Assembly: GCA_005223075.1 (NCBI GenBank) | Contig: NJBO01000018.1 | Span: 1-35,871 of the forward strand | DNA from: a candidate division TA06 bacterium B3_TA06 | Lineage (GTDB): Bacteria > Hydrothermota > Tepidihabitantia > B3-TA06 | Reading direction: 5' to 3' | Length of the DNA stretch: 35,871 nt | Shown: positions 29,869 through 35,871 of the stretch, piece by piece | Numbering within the stretch: position 1 is the stretch's first letter | How the letters are laid out: each line of letters starts with the position of its first letter | Notes under the pieces: generated by a model | Databases searched by the model: none | Told to the model about the DNA's origin: nothing | What the model saw: only the letters and a program-made list of their open reading frames with translations | Translations under genes and position numbers: made by a program

Positions 29869-30495
29869 TTGGGAGAAGATAAGGTCATGAACGAAAACCA
29901 AGACGCGGAAGCGGTTGAAGAGGTCACCAAGGCCCAGGAACCGAAAGTGATCAAATTTGATGAATTAGACCCCAACTTCAAATACGAGATTCAGGCCGAG
30001 CCTTCGGGGGAGTTCATCACCAGGTGCTATGCGTGCGGAACCTGCACCGCATCCTGTCCGGTCCGCTCAATCGAAGAGACCTTCAACCCCCGACGCATTA
30101 TCCACATGGCGCTTCTGGGAATGAAGAAGGAAGTGCTATCTTCTGAGTTCGTCTGGCTCTGTTCAACCTGCTATGCCTGTTTCGAACGCTGTCCCCAGGA
30201 CGTGCGCATCACCGAGATGATGAACGCATTAAAGAACCTTGCCGTGAAGAACGGCTACATCCATCCCGCGTTCACCGCACAGATAGATCTTATCCAGGGC
30301 CACGGCAGGCTTTACGAGGCCGATTCGTTCGTCAACAAGAAGCGCGCAAAGATCCGCTTGCCCGAACTCACCGAATCACCGGACCCCATAAAGGCCATCT
30401 TCAAGGCCACCGGACTTTACGAGTATTCTACGGAAGCAAAAGAGTCCAAGGAATTACCTCAATCTGGGAATACCGAGGGAGGCTCTAATGAGTGA
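29869..30495 (+). CDS. hdrC: HdrC-like [4Fe-4S] subunit
   Basis: About 208 residues from a TTG preceded by AGGAGG at 4 nt. An ATG 18 nt downstream (29887) is an equally possible start, with a weaker ribosome binding site. From that ATG, two classical CxxCxxCxxxCP clusters are seen at C47, C50, C53, C57 and C92, C95, C98, C102. The HdrC arrangement is typical: FNPRRIIHMALLG between the clusters and a helical tail without further motifs. An acidic N-terminal extension of about 40 residues precedes the first cluster. In Hdr complexes HdrC wires electrons to HdrB, which overlaps it by 8 nt. Confidence 0.92.
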   Translation: MGEDKVMNENQDAEAVEEVTKAQEPKVIKFDELDPNFKYEIQAEPSGEFITRCYACGTCTASCPVRSIEETFNPRRIIHMALLGMKKEVLSSEFVWLCSTCYACFERCPQDVRITEMMNALKNLAVKNGYIHPAFTAQIDLIQGHGRLYEADSFVNKKRAKIRLPELTESPDPIKAIFKATGLYEYSTEAKESKELPQSGNTEGGSNE

Positions 30496-31399
30496 CGCTA
30501 AGCGGAAGTACGCGCTCTATCTAGGCTGCACCGTTCCTGTTCGTGCGCAGAACTACGAGCTCTCGGCCCGACTTATCGCCAAGCACTTCGGTATCGAGCT
30601 CGTTGACATCCCTGAATTTACCTGCTGCGGCTTTCCTATCAAATCCGTGGATCAGCGCTCTTCCTTAGTCATGGCCGCCCGCAATCTGGCCCTGGCCGAG
30701 AAGCAGGGGCTGGACATGGTCACTTTATGCACCGCGTGCACAGGTACACAGGTCGAGGCCAACCACGAACTTAAGAACGATTCCGACAAACTTGCTGAGG
30801 TGAACAAGATTCTTAAAAAAGATGGTTTGGAATACAAGGGCACGGTGAATGTCCACCATTTCGCGCGGCTGCTCTACGAGGACGTCGGCATCGACCGCAT
30901 CAAACAAGAGGTTAAGGTTGACCTGCAGAACCTTGCCGTGGGTGCGCATCCTGGATGCCACTTCACGAAGCCATCAGAGGCGTTCGAGGACTTCGACGAT
31001 CCTGAGAACCCGCACGTCTACGACGATCTCATCAACGCCACCGGCGCTCGTAGCAATCCATACTCGGAGCGGGAACTCTGTTGCGGCGGTGCGATACTCG
31101 GTATTCGGGTCGACGTGGCTTACGCCATGGTGGGCAAGAAGCTTGCAAGCATCAAGGAGTCAGGCTCCGAGGCGATGATACTTATCTGTCCGTTCTGCAA
31201 CGTCATGTACGAGCAGAATCAAAAAAAGATCGAGAAGGAGCTGGAGCAGGGGTTCGCGATGCCCTGTATCTACTATACCCAGCTTCTGGGACTGGCCCTG
31301 GGTTATAACCCTGACGAGCTGGGCTTCAAGATCAATCGTGTAAAACCTAGCAAGATCCTTGAGCGGATCGGAGTGACTAGTGAAAAAACAACTACCTGA
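30488..31399 (+). CDS. hdrB: HdrB-like heterodisulfide reductase catalytic subunit
   Basis: 303 residues with two complete CCG domains: C14, C46-C47, C81, C84 and C157, C198-C199, C234, C237. In methanogen HdrB each CCG domain holds a noncubane [4Fe-4S] cluster that cleaves the CoM-S-S-CoB disulfide. Bacterial sHdr versions are proposed to act on sulfur bound to carrier proteins. The neighbouring sulfur-carrier genes make a protein-bound persulfide or lipoyl disulfide the attractive substrate (inference). No HdrA flavoprotein gene is in the window; the flavin reductase upstream may substitute. Confidence 0.93.
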   Translation: MSDAKRKYALYLGCTVPVRAQNYELSARLIAKHFGIELVDIPEFTCCGFPIKSVDQRSSLVMAARNLALAEKQGLDMVTLCTACTGTQVEANHELKNDSDKLAEVNKILKKDGLEYKGTVNVHHFARLLYEDVGIDRIKQEVKVDLQNLAVGAHPGCHFTKPSEAFEDFDDPENPHVYDDLINATGARSNPYSERELCCGGAILGIRVDVAYAMVGKKLASIKESGSEAMILICPFCNVMYEQNQKKIEKELEQGFAMPCIYYTQLLGLALGYNPDELGFKINRVKPSKILERIGVTSEKTTT

Positions 31400-31619
31400 C
31401 GAGTTCGAAGACGACATCCCATTAGGGCACGCTCTCTTCCTGATACGGGAAGGGGTGAGGGGTGCCGAGATGATTCCTGAGCTTATGACCTTTCAGATTG
31501 ACGGTAAGCTTTTCGATCCCGATAAGATAGATGCAGATATCTTAGACGAAGAACTCCTTTCCTCTCTTGACAATCTGCGAGATCTTCTCCGGGCCAAGGC
31601 CGAGGAGTGGCCGTCGTGA
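31380..31619 (+). CDS. Small acidic protein in the Hdr-like operon
   Basis: 79 residues from a GTG with GGAG 8 nt upstream, overlapping the end of hdrB by 20 nt in another frame. It is very acidic (DEFEDDIP; DPDKIDADILDEELLSSLDNL), with no signal peptide, Cys or known motif. The HALFLIREGVRGAEMIPELM segment is probably helical (split here as a description only). It ends in a GTGA overlap with the AhpD-like gene. The tight coupling suggests a partner or regulator of the HdrB or AhpD-like protein. I do not recognise a family. Confidence 0.75.
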   Translation: MKKQLPDEFEDDIPLGHALFLIREGVRGAEMIPELMTFQIDGKLFDPDKIDADILDEELLSSLDNLRDLLRAKAEEWPS

Positions 31620-32044
31620 CCCCCAGTAACACACCCTCCCGTACCCGTAACACCCGTAACACAGCACCTCCCTCTGACGCCCGCAATACACATTTTCCTG
31701 AGGAGCCGGAACAAAAGAAAATCTCTAAAGCCCAGGCGCGCTACCGCAGACAGGCAGGGGAGGCGGCTGACGCATTCATGCAGTTCTGGCGCAAGACCAA
31801 GGAAGAAAGCACGGTACCCACGAAGTACAAGGAGCTGATGCAACTGGCGATAGTCCTGGTGCAGCACTGCCGCCCCTGCATCAACCTGCATACCCAGATC
31901 TGCGTCCAGGTGGGGTGTACGCGCGCCGAGATCCTGGATGCGGCTAACATCGCCCTTGCCATGGGCGGCGGGCCGGTCTTTGAATACATCGGATACCTGA
32001 TGCAGGTGCTGGATGAGTTCGATCCCCCCAAAGAGGCAACCTAG
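31616..32044 (+). CDS. AhpD-like (carboxymuconolactone decarboxylase family) CxxC protein
   Basis: The GTG at 31616 overlaps the previous stop and has GAGGAG 8 nt upstream; it gives 142 residues. The AhpD/CMD core (about 45-130) carries the redox motif HCRPC with the following NLH. Cys-x-x-Cys plus a nearby His in this family acts as a disulfide reductase, classically using lipoylated partners in the mycobacterial AhpC/AhpD/Lpd system. A lipoyl-carrier gene lies five genes downstream. The first roughly 25 residues (with TRNTRNT) are encoded by a CCCGTAACAC repeat tract that is intergenic elsewhere, so the N-terminus was apparently created by repeat insertion. Confidence 0.85.
   Translation: MTPSNTPSRTRNTRNTAPPSDARNTHFPEEPEQKKISKAQARYRRQAGEAADAFMQFWRKTKEESTVPTKYKELMQLAIVLVQHCRPCINLHTQICVQVGCTRAEILDAANIALAMGGGPVFEYIGYLMQVLDEFDPPKEAT
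31625..31664. repeat. GTGTTACGGG-family repeat inside the AhpD-like gene
   Basis: AGTAACACACCC, CCCGTAACACCC and CGTAACACAGC units in the complementary sense. They are translated here as SNTPSRTRNTRNT at the N-terminus of the AhpD-like protein. Confidence 0.8.
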
Positions 32045-32070
32045 ATCTGTTTGTAGGAGGGAGAACAGAA

Positions 32071-32322
32071 ATGGATAAAGACCACACATTTGACGCGCGA
32101 GGGATGCTTTGCCCCATACCTGTGCTCAAGACCGCCCAGAAGATAAAAGAGATCGAGATGGGGCAGGTTCTTGAGATTCTTGCCGACGATGAAGGTGCGC
32201 GTGAGGACTTCCCCGCCTGGTGCGACCAGACAGGTAACGAGTTTCTGGGCATGGAGGAAGAGGGTGATACATTAAAATTCTACATCCGTCGGAAGGTCTA
32301 TAGGACTTTCAATCCTTTCTAG
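32071..32322 (+). CDS. tusA: TusA-family sulfur carrier protein
   Basis: 83 residues with the family hallmark CPxP (MLCPIPVLKT, Cys14). In TusA proteins this Cys carries a persulfide sulfur for tRNA thiolation, molybdenum-cofactor synthesis or dissimilatory sulfur metabolism. GGAGGGAG precedes the ATG. The position between the AhpD-like gene and a DsrE/F/H trio argues for a trafficking role in the same relay as HdrB rather than housekeeping tRNA thiolation alone, although TusA-TusBCD in tRNA modification is a fair alternative. A second Cys lies near residue 51. Confidence 0.92.
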   Translation: MDKDHTFDARGMLCPIPVLKTAQKIKEIEMGQVLEILADDEGAREDFPAWCDQTGNEFLGMEEEGDTLKFYIRRKVYRTFNPF

Positions 32323-32331
32323 GATGGATAG

Positions 32332-32682
32332 ATGACTGTCGGTTTTCTTCTACGAACAGGCCCTTACACGTCTCAGAACGTAGACACCTGCTACCAACTT
32401 GCCAGTCGATTTTTGGTCAGGGGGCACGAGGTAAGGATGTTTCTCTACGAAGACGGGGTCTTCAATCTTGACAAAGGAATACAGTCTCCCCAGGAACGCA
32501 ACCTTGCCGAGATAATGGCTGAACTTGCCCGGAAAGGTGCAAAGATACGGGCGTGCGGCACGTGTGCAAAGTTCCGAGGTCTGAAGAGGACCGACATCAT
32601 TGAAGGCACAAAACTTGCGGGTATGGTCGTGTTCTCCAACTACGTCAAGGAGTGCGACCGTTTTCTCTCCTTTGGATTCTAG
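32332..32682 (+). CDS. DsrE/TusD-like sulfur relay protein
   Basis: 116 residues of the DsrE-like fold. C75 and C78 in RACGTCAKFRG lie where DsrE/TusD proteins carry their active persulfide cysteine; here it is a CxxC pair. The C-terminus (FSNYVKECDRFLSFGF) is typical of the family. The gene follows tusA by 9 nt and precedes DsrF- and DsrH-like genes, reproducing the E-F-H order of dsrEFH and tusDCB. It should accept or donate sulfur from TusA. It is the only one of the trio with clear candidate active cysteines. Confidence 0.88.
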   Translation: MTVGFLLRTGPYTSQNVDTCYQLASRFLVRGHEVRMFLYEDGVFNLDKGIQSPQERNLAEIMAELARKGAKIRACGTCAKFRGLKRTDIIEGTKLAGMVVFSNYVKECDRFLSFGF

Positions 32683-32684
32683 TC

Positions 32685-33044
32685 ATGGAAGCAAAGAAGG
32701 TAGCCGTCCTCATCCGTTCGGCTCCTTACGGGATGGCCACAGCTGGCGAGGGTTTCCGCGCATTGATTGGTCTCGCGAGTATGGGAATCCAAACGCACGT
32801 TGTCCTTGTAGACGACGGGGTGATGGTCGCTCTAAAGGGACAGAATCCTGAAGCACTCCAGATGCACAGGCTCTCCGATGCCTACTCTCAGTTGACTGAG
32901 TTCGGTGCCAAACTATACGTCCACCTCCCTTCCCTCACCCAACGCGGACTCTTGCAAGAAGACTGTATATCGGTAGAATTCCTTGATGATGACAAACTGC
33001 GTGGTTTGATCTCATCGGTCGACCACGTTATAACCTTCAGTTAG
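32685..33044 (+). CDS. DsrF/TusC-like protein
   Basis: 119 residues from the ATG at 32685, 2 nt after the upstream stop. An in-frame ATG at 32652 inside the previous gene is less likely. DsrE/DsrF fold: KKVAVLIRSAPYG (4-16), a central VVLVDDGVMVAL strand, LPSLTQRGL near 81-89 and a C-terminal VDHVITFS. Where the DsrE-like protein has its CxxC this one has HLPSLTQRG, with no Cys. The only Cys is C94. A structural role in a heterohexamer like TusBCD or DsrEFH fits. Confidence 0.85.
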   Translation: MEAKKVAVLIRSAPYGMATAGEGFRALIGLASMGIQTHVVLVDDGVMVALKGQNPEALQMHRLSDAYSQLTEFGAKLYVHLPSLTQRGLLQEDCISVEFLDDDKLRGLISSVDHVITFS

Positions 33045-33052
33045 GTGGGAGT

Positions 33053-33346
33053 ATGGAGAATCTCTACCTTGTGACCCGTTCCACCTTTGAGCGCACGGCG
33101 TGGCAGCTGGCTGCCCGTCTGGCCAAGCGAGGCGACACCATCTGCTTTGCCCAGGATGCGGTGCTTGCGGTGAAGGGGCCGAAGGATCTCTCCGAGAAGC
33201 TGGCCGAGCTTGAGTCTTCGGGCGTGGCGGTGCGCTTTCTCAAGGAGGATCTAACGGCCCGGGGGCTTTCTGCCCCGCAGGATAAGGTAATTAACTACGA
33301 TGGGCTTACCAAGCTCATCGAAAACGCAAAGCGTATTATTTCCTAG
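33053..33346 (+). CDS. DsrH/TusB-like protein
   Basis: 97 residues resembling TusB/DsrH: the start LYLVTRSTFER, a strand with FAQDAVLAV near 32-40, then VRFLKEDLTARGL (60-72) and a terminal YDGLTKLIENAKR helix. The Cys20 reported as functional in some sulfur-oxidiser DsrH proteins is absent here (Ala20); a Cys is found at 31. GGTGGGAG precedes the ATG. It completes the DsrE/F/H trio. The next gene is separated by a hairpin. Confidence 0.85.
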   Translation: MENLYLVTRSTFERTAWQLAARLAKRGDTICFAQDAVLAVKGPKDLSEKLAELESSGVAVRFLKEDLTARGLSAPQDKVINYDGLTKLIENAKRIIS

Positions 33347-33373
33347 GAGCAAAGCCCCCAGGACTTTGCTCCT
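33345..33373 (+). terminator. Hairpin between the DsrH-like gene and the lipoyl carrier gene
   Basis: A 10-bp stem (AGGAGCAAAG, 33345-33354, with CTTTGCTCCT, 33364-33373) overlapping the stop codon. No T-tract follows, so partial termination or transcript processing is possible within the operon. Confidence 0.45.
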
Positions 33374-33391
33374 AAAGACAAAGGAGGTAGC

Positions 33392-33811
33392 ATGGCGGAG
33401 ATAGAAGGATACAATCTTCCCGATGAGCTGTTTTATCACAAGGAACACATGTGGGTTCGCAAGGAAGGCGATGTCATTCGTGTTGGCCTCAACGACTTCA
33501 GCCAGAAGCTTTCCGGTGAGCTCTCCTTCATCGAACTGCCTGAGACCTCCTCTGAGGCCCAGGCAGATGAAGTGATTGGCTCATACGAGACCGGCAAGTG
33601 GATGGGCAAGATCTACTCGCCTGTGGCAGGAGAGGTCGTAGAGGTCAACGAAGAGCTCGAGGACGATCCTACGCTCGTGAACTCCGATCCCTACGGGAAG
33701 GGCTGGATATTTACCATGAAACCAGCCGATTCCGCTGAGGTTGACGCTCTCATGCACGGCGAAGCGGCTGCCACCTGGCTCAAGACGGAGATCGCCAAGC
33801 ACGCGAAGTAA
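33392..33811 (+). CDS. Lipoyl carrier protein (GcvH/LbpA-like)
   Basis: 139 residues with the GcvH fold: an N-terminal HKEHMWVRKEGDVIRVGLNDF stretch (split in description), ELPE near 48-51, and ETGK69WMGKIYSP, placing K69 exactly eight residues before the conserved Pro as for the lipoyl-lysine of GcvH. No GcvP, GcvT or Lpd gene is near. Company with HdrB/C, TusA and DsrE/F/H instead resembles LbpA, the lipoate-binding protein required by the sHdr sulfur oxidation pathway. AAAGGAGG fixes the start. A glycine-cleavage H protein encoded apart from its partners is the alternative. Confidence 0.9.
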   Translation: MAEIEGYNLPDELFYHKEHMWVRKEGDVIRVGLNDFSQKLSGELSFIELPETSSEAQADEVIGSYETGKWMGKIYSPVAGEVVEVNEELEDDPTLVNSDPYGKGWIFTMKPADSAEVDALMHGEAAATWLKTEIAKHAK

Positions 33812-33849
33812 CACCCCACGAACGCACTACGTGCGTCCGCGGGGACCCC
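33812..33849 (+). terminator. CCCC...GGGGACCCC hairpin, copy 4, after the sulfur operon
   Basis: CACCCCACG, core AACGCAC-TAC-GTGCGT, CCGCGGGGACCCC, immediately after the stop of the lipoyl carrier gene. It shares the outer arms of three other copies. A smaller GCGAACC-TAAA-GGTTCGC hairpin lies at 33893-33910. Confidence 0.6.
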
Positions 33850-33939
33850 GAAAAGTAGTTCTCATTTTGCGGCGAGCGGTAAAAGATCGAAGGCGAACCT
33901 AAAGGTTCGCACTACGTGAAGACATTTCTGGAGGAGACA

Positions 33940-35319
33940 ATGGCTGAGAAATTAAAGGTATTTAACCCATACGATAATTCCGTAATCGCCGAGCTGGACC
34001 AGGATAGTGAATCTTCTGTCGCTGCAAAACTCTCCTTAACACAAAGCGGCCTGGTAAAGATGCGGGACATCACCCAACAGCGCCGGGCCGAGATACTCAA
34101 CAAAGCTGCAGACATCGTAAAAGAGCGCTCCGAGGAGTTTGCCCGCACCTTAGTTCTCGAGGTAGGCAAGACCTGGCGGGAGGCCTCCGGGGAGGCGGCA
34201 AGATGCGTTAATACCCTCCGGCTCTCTGCAATCGAAGCGATGAAACTGGCAGGCGAGGAGGTTCCATTCTCTTCAGCCAATCACCCCAATAAGCAGGGCT
34301 TCTACCGGAGGGTCCCGTGCGGGGTGGTGGCAGCGATCACGCCCTTCAACTTTCCCTTAAACCTCGTCGCCCACAAGCTGGGTCCAGCATTGGCCGCCGG
34401 ATGCAGCGCGCTGCTAAAGCCTGCATCGGTTACCCCGCTCTCCGGCATCAAGCTAGTCGAAGCTCTCCATGAAGCTGGAGTCCCAAAAGAAGCTTTGCAG
34501 GTGGTGATCGGCCCAGGCTCAACCGTGGGCAACGCATTAGTCACTTCACCTGTTCCCCGCATGGTGACCTTCACCGGCTCCAAGGCGGTAGGAGAGGAGA
34601 TCACCCGTCACGTTGGTCTCAAGAAGATCGCATTAGAGCTAGGCTCAAACTCCGCGGTGGTGATCCTTGAAGATGGTGACCTCGAGCGCGCAGCCAAGCG
34701 TATACGCATCGGTGGCTACTCCCTTGCCGGCCAGGTCTGCATCTCCACCCAAAGAGTCTACGTGGAAGAGGAAGTCTACCAGCCATTCCTCGACTTGCTA
34801 GTCTCCCAAGTCTCTACCCTCAAAACCGGTAACCCACTCGACGAGGCAACCGAACTAGGTCCAATGATCGAGGGGAAACAAATCGAGCGCATTCTTTCCT
34901 GGATAGATGAGGCCAAATCTCGAGGCGCGGAAGTTGTATTAGAAGGCAAACGCGAAAGCTCTCTCCTGGGTCCGTGGATACTCACCCACGTACCCGAAGA
35001 TGCAAAGCTCATCAAGATGGAGGCGTTCGCACCCTTAGTTGTCGTCAATCCTGTCCGCGACCTCGAGGATGCAATCGAGCGGGTCAACGCCACCTGCTAC
35101 GGGTTGCAGGGTGCTGTCTTCACCCGCGACCTTAAGAAGGCGTTTCGCGCCTGCGACGGAATAGACGCCGGCGGGGTGCTGGTGAACGAGATCCCTACCT
35201 TCCGGGTTGACCTTATGCCCTACGGAGGGATGAAAGGCTCAGGCCTTGGCCGCGAAGGCCCGGCCTACGCCGTCAGAGAGATGACTGAGGGAAAACTATA
35301 CCTCTTCGATTTATCATGA
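33940..35319 (+). CDS. Aldehyde dehydrogenase family protein
   Basis: The ATG at 33940, with GGAGGAG in front, gives 459 residues. NAD(P)-dependent oxidation of an aldehyde to an acid is expected. N136 (TPFNFP), the cofactor loop FTGSKAVGEEI (211-221), catalytic base E233 (LELGSNS) and nucleophile C267 (GQVCIST) are all present. The sequence style is that of the lactaldehyde/phosphonoacetaldehyde/non-phosphorylating GAPDH group; the substrate is not assignable. A GNAT gene overlaps by 4 nt. No promoter was recognised in the 90 nt after the preceding hairpin, so read-through from the sulfur operon is possible. Confidence 0.92.
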   Translation: MAEKLKVFNPYDNSVIAELDQDSESSVAAKLSLTQSGLVKMRDITQQRRAEILNKAADIVKERSEEFARTLVLEVGKTWREASGEAARCVNTLRLSAIEAMKLAGEEVPFSSANHPNKQGFYRRVPCGVVAAITPFNFPLNLVAHKLGPALAAGCSALLKPASVTPLSGIKLVEALHEAGVPKEALQVVIGPGSTVGNALVTSPVPRMVTFTGSKAVGEEITRHVGLKKIALELGSNSAVVILEDGDLERAAKRIRIGGYSLAGQVCISTQRVYVEEEVYQPFLDLLVSQVSTLKTGNPLDEATELGPMIEGKQIERILSWIDEAKSRGAEVVLEGKRESSLLGPWILTHVPEDAKLIKMEAFAPLVVVNPVRDLEDAIERVNATCYGLQGAVFTRDLKKAFRACDGIDAGGVLVNEIPTFRVDLMPYGGMKGSGLGREGPAYAVREMTEGKLYLFDLS

Positions 35320-35774
35320 ACACCGGCTTTAGAATCCGTCCTGCGGTCGAGTCGGACATAGAAACGATTACCTCATTGTGCTTAGAAGTTGCGCCATTCG
35401 AAGGGACGGGAGAGCCGGGAGAGGTGGAGTTCTACAACAAACTGTTTGCCGAATCAATCAATAATGAGGAGAAGCTGCTTTTGGTTGCTGAAGCTGATTC
35501 CCAGATCGCAGGTTTCGCCTATGCCGAGATCGAGCATACACCGGATGATTGCACGCCTGCACCATACATCAGTTTAGATATGATCGGAGTGAGCCAATCC
35601 CACCGCGGCCAGGGAATCGCCCGGGCGATTATGAAAGAGGTTGAATCCTGGGCGTGCAAGAAAGGGATGAAGGTAATCCAGCTTGCCGTAGCCGAGGAGA
35701 ACGTCTCCGCGCTCAAACTCTACGAAGGGCTCGGCTACCGCACCGTCATGCGTAAGATGCAGAAGGAGTTGTAG
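35316..35774 (+). CDS. GNAT-family N-acetyltransferase
   Basis: 152 residues with the acetyl-CoA loop in VSQSHRGQGIARAIM (near 88-102) and the C-terminal NVSALKLYEGLGYRTV motif typical of GNAT enzymes. The acceptor (amino acid, protein N-terminus or small amine) is unknown. ATGA overlap with the aldehyde dehydrogenase gene implies coupled translation. It is convergent with a gene entering from the right edge of the window. Confidence 0.9.
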   Translation: MNTGFRIRPAVESDIETITSLCLEVAPFEGTGEPGEVEFYNKLFAESINNEEKLLLVAEADSQIAGFAYAEIEHTPDDCTPAPYISLDMIGVSQSHRGQGIARAIMKEVESWACKKGMKVIQLAVAEENVSALKLYEGLGYRTVMRKMQKEL

Positions 35775-35787
35775 GACAGGCCTTGCT

Positions 35788-35871
35788 CTAAACAGAGAGA
35801 AGCTCACCCCGAAATACTGTAACAGCCTTGCCACCTAGAAAGACCCTGTCACCAGCCAGGCGAACCTTTAC
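35788..35871 (-). CDS. C-terminal end of an unidentified gene cut by the window edge
   Basis: On the minus strand 27 codons are open from the window edge to a TAG at 35790-35788. They read VRLAGDRVFLGGKAV and then TVFRGELLSV, a strand-turn-strand ending reminiscent of PhzF-like epimerase C-termini (GGKAV...RGEL), but this resemblance is slight. Orientation is convergent with the GNAT gene, leaving a 13-nt gap. Confidence 0.45.
   Translation of the reverse strand, partial: VKVRLAGDRVFLGGKAVTVFRGELLSV

Noticed and set aside
33392-33811. Glycine cleavage H protein in a glycine cleavage operon
   Set aside because: The fold fits, but no GcvT, GcvP or Lpd gene is nearby and the neighbours are sulfur-carrier and Hdr genes, so the LbpA-like reading is preferred without excluding GcvH.

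Overview
The window looks like chromosomal DNA of an uncultured diderm bacterium. It carries three outer-membrane-type barrel proteins with aromatic C-termini, two tandem lipoproteins of barrel-like composition, several other lipoproteins, signal peptidase II and LysM and M23 envelope proteins. The redox gene content (NfnAB-type transhydrogenase, Hdr-like proteins) suggests an anaerobe. I cannot name the taxon; the style (Asp-box secreted proteins, many palindromic intergenic repeats) resembles candidate phyla of the FCB/WOR-3 kind, which is inference only. No rRNA, tRNA, CRISPR array or transposase gene is visible.

Layout. 1-1.9 kb: a secreted Asp-box protein, possibly frameshifted near its end, with a long leader. 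1.9-7.4 kb (minus): the classic phoH-pgpH-ybeY-corC-corC cluster, tightly overlapping. 7.5-8.4 kb (minus): a coiled-coil lipoprotein and a double-LysM protein. 9.2-10.6 kb (plus): two 4-TM EamA/SMR-like proteins and a YkoP-like protein. 10.8-13.6 kb (minus): lspA and two paralogous M23 peptidases. 13.7-14.7 kb (minus): asd, with a duplicated promoter. 15-20.5 kb (minus): three tandem paralogous large lipoproteins. 20.6-21.4 kb (minus): an unrecognised Cys-containing gene. 21.8-24.0 kb (plus): nfnA-nfnB. 24.2-25.1 kb (plus): an AT-richer HEPN-like gene bracketed by palindromic repeats. 25.3-28.8 kb: three barrel proteins (plus) facing two tandem lipoproteins (minus). 28.9-33.8 kb (plus): a ten-gene operon-like run. 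33.9-35.8 kb (plus): an aldehyde dehydrogenase and a GNAT acetyltransferase, convergent with a gene cut by the window end.

The most interesting unit is 28.9-33.8 kb. It encodes an FAD/NAD/[2Fe-2S] reductase, HdrC, HdrB, a small acidic protein, an AhpD-like CxxC protein, TusA, a DsrE/DsrF/DsrH-type trio and a lipoyl-carrier (LbpA/GcvH-like) protein. Read together this looks like a persulfide-carrier relay feeding, or fed by, an NAD(P)H-linked heterodisulfide-reductase-like module with a lipoate carrier. It recalls the sulfur-oxidising sHdr system, but no HdrA, second HdrC/B pair, rhodanese, dsrAB or glycine-cleavage partner is present here.

A second theme is gene expression. At least nine genes have a good TTGACA-type promoter whose -10 box ends only 5-9 nt before the start codon, with no Shine-Dalgarno sequence, implying leaderless mRNAs. 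Other genes have conventional leaders with strong AGGAGG sites. A third theme is dispersed repeats: a roughly 400-bp intergenic element in two copies, GTGTTACGGG-type microsatellites near gene ends (one translated as the N-terminus of the AhpD-like protein), four CCCC...GGGGACCCC hairpins with variable cores, and a 47-bp hairpin present twice in opposite orientations.
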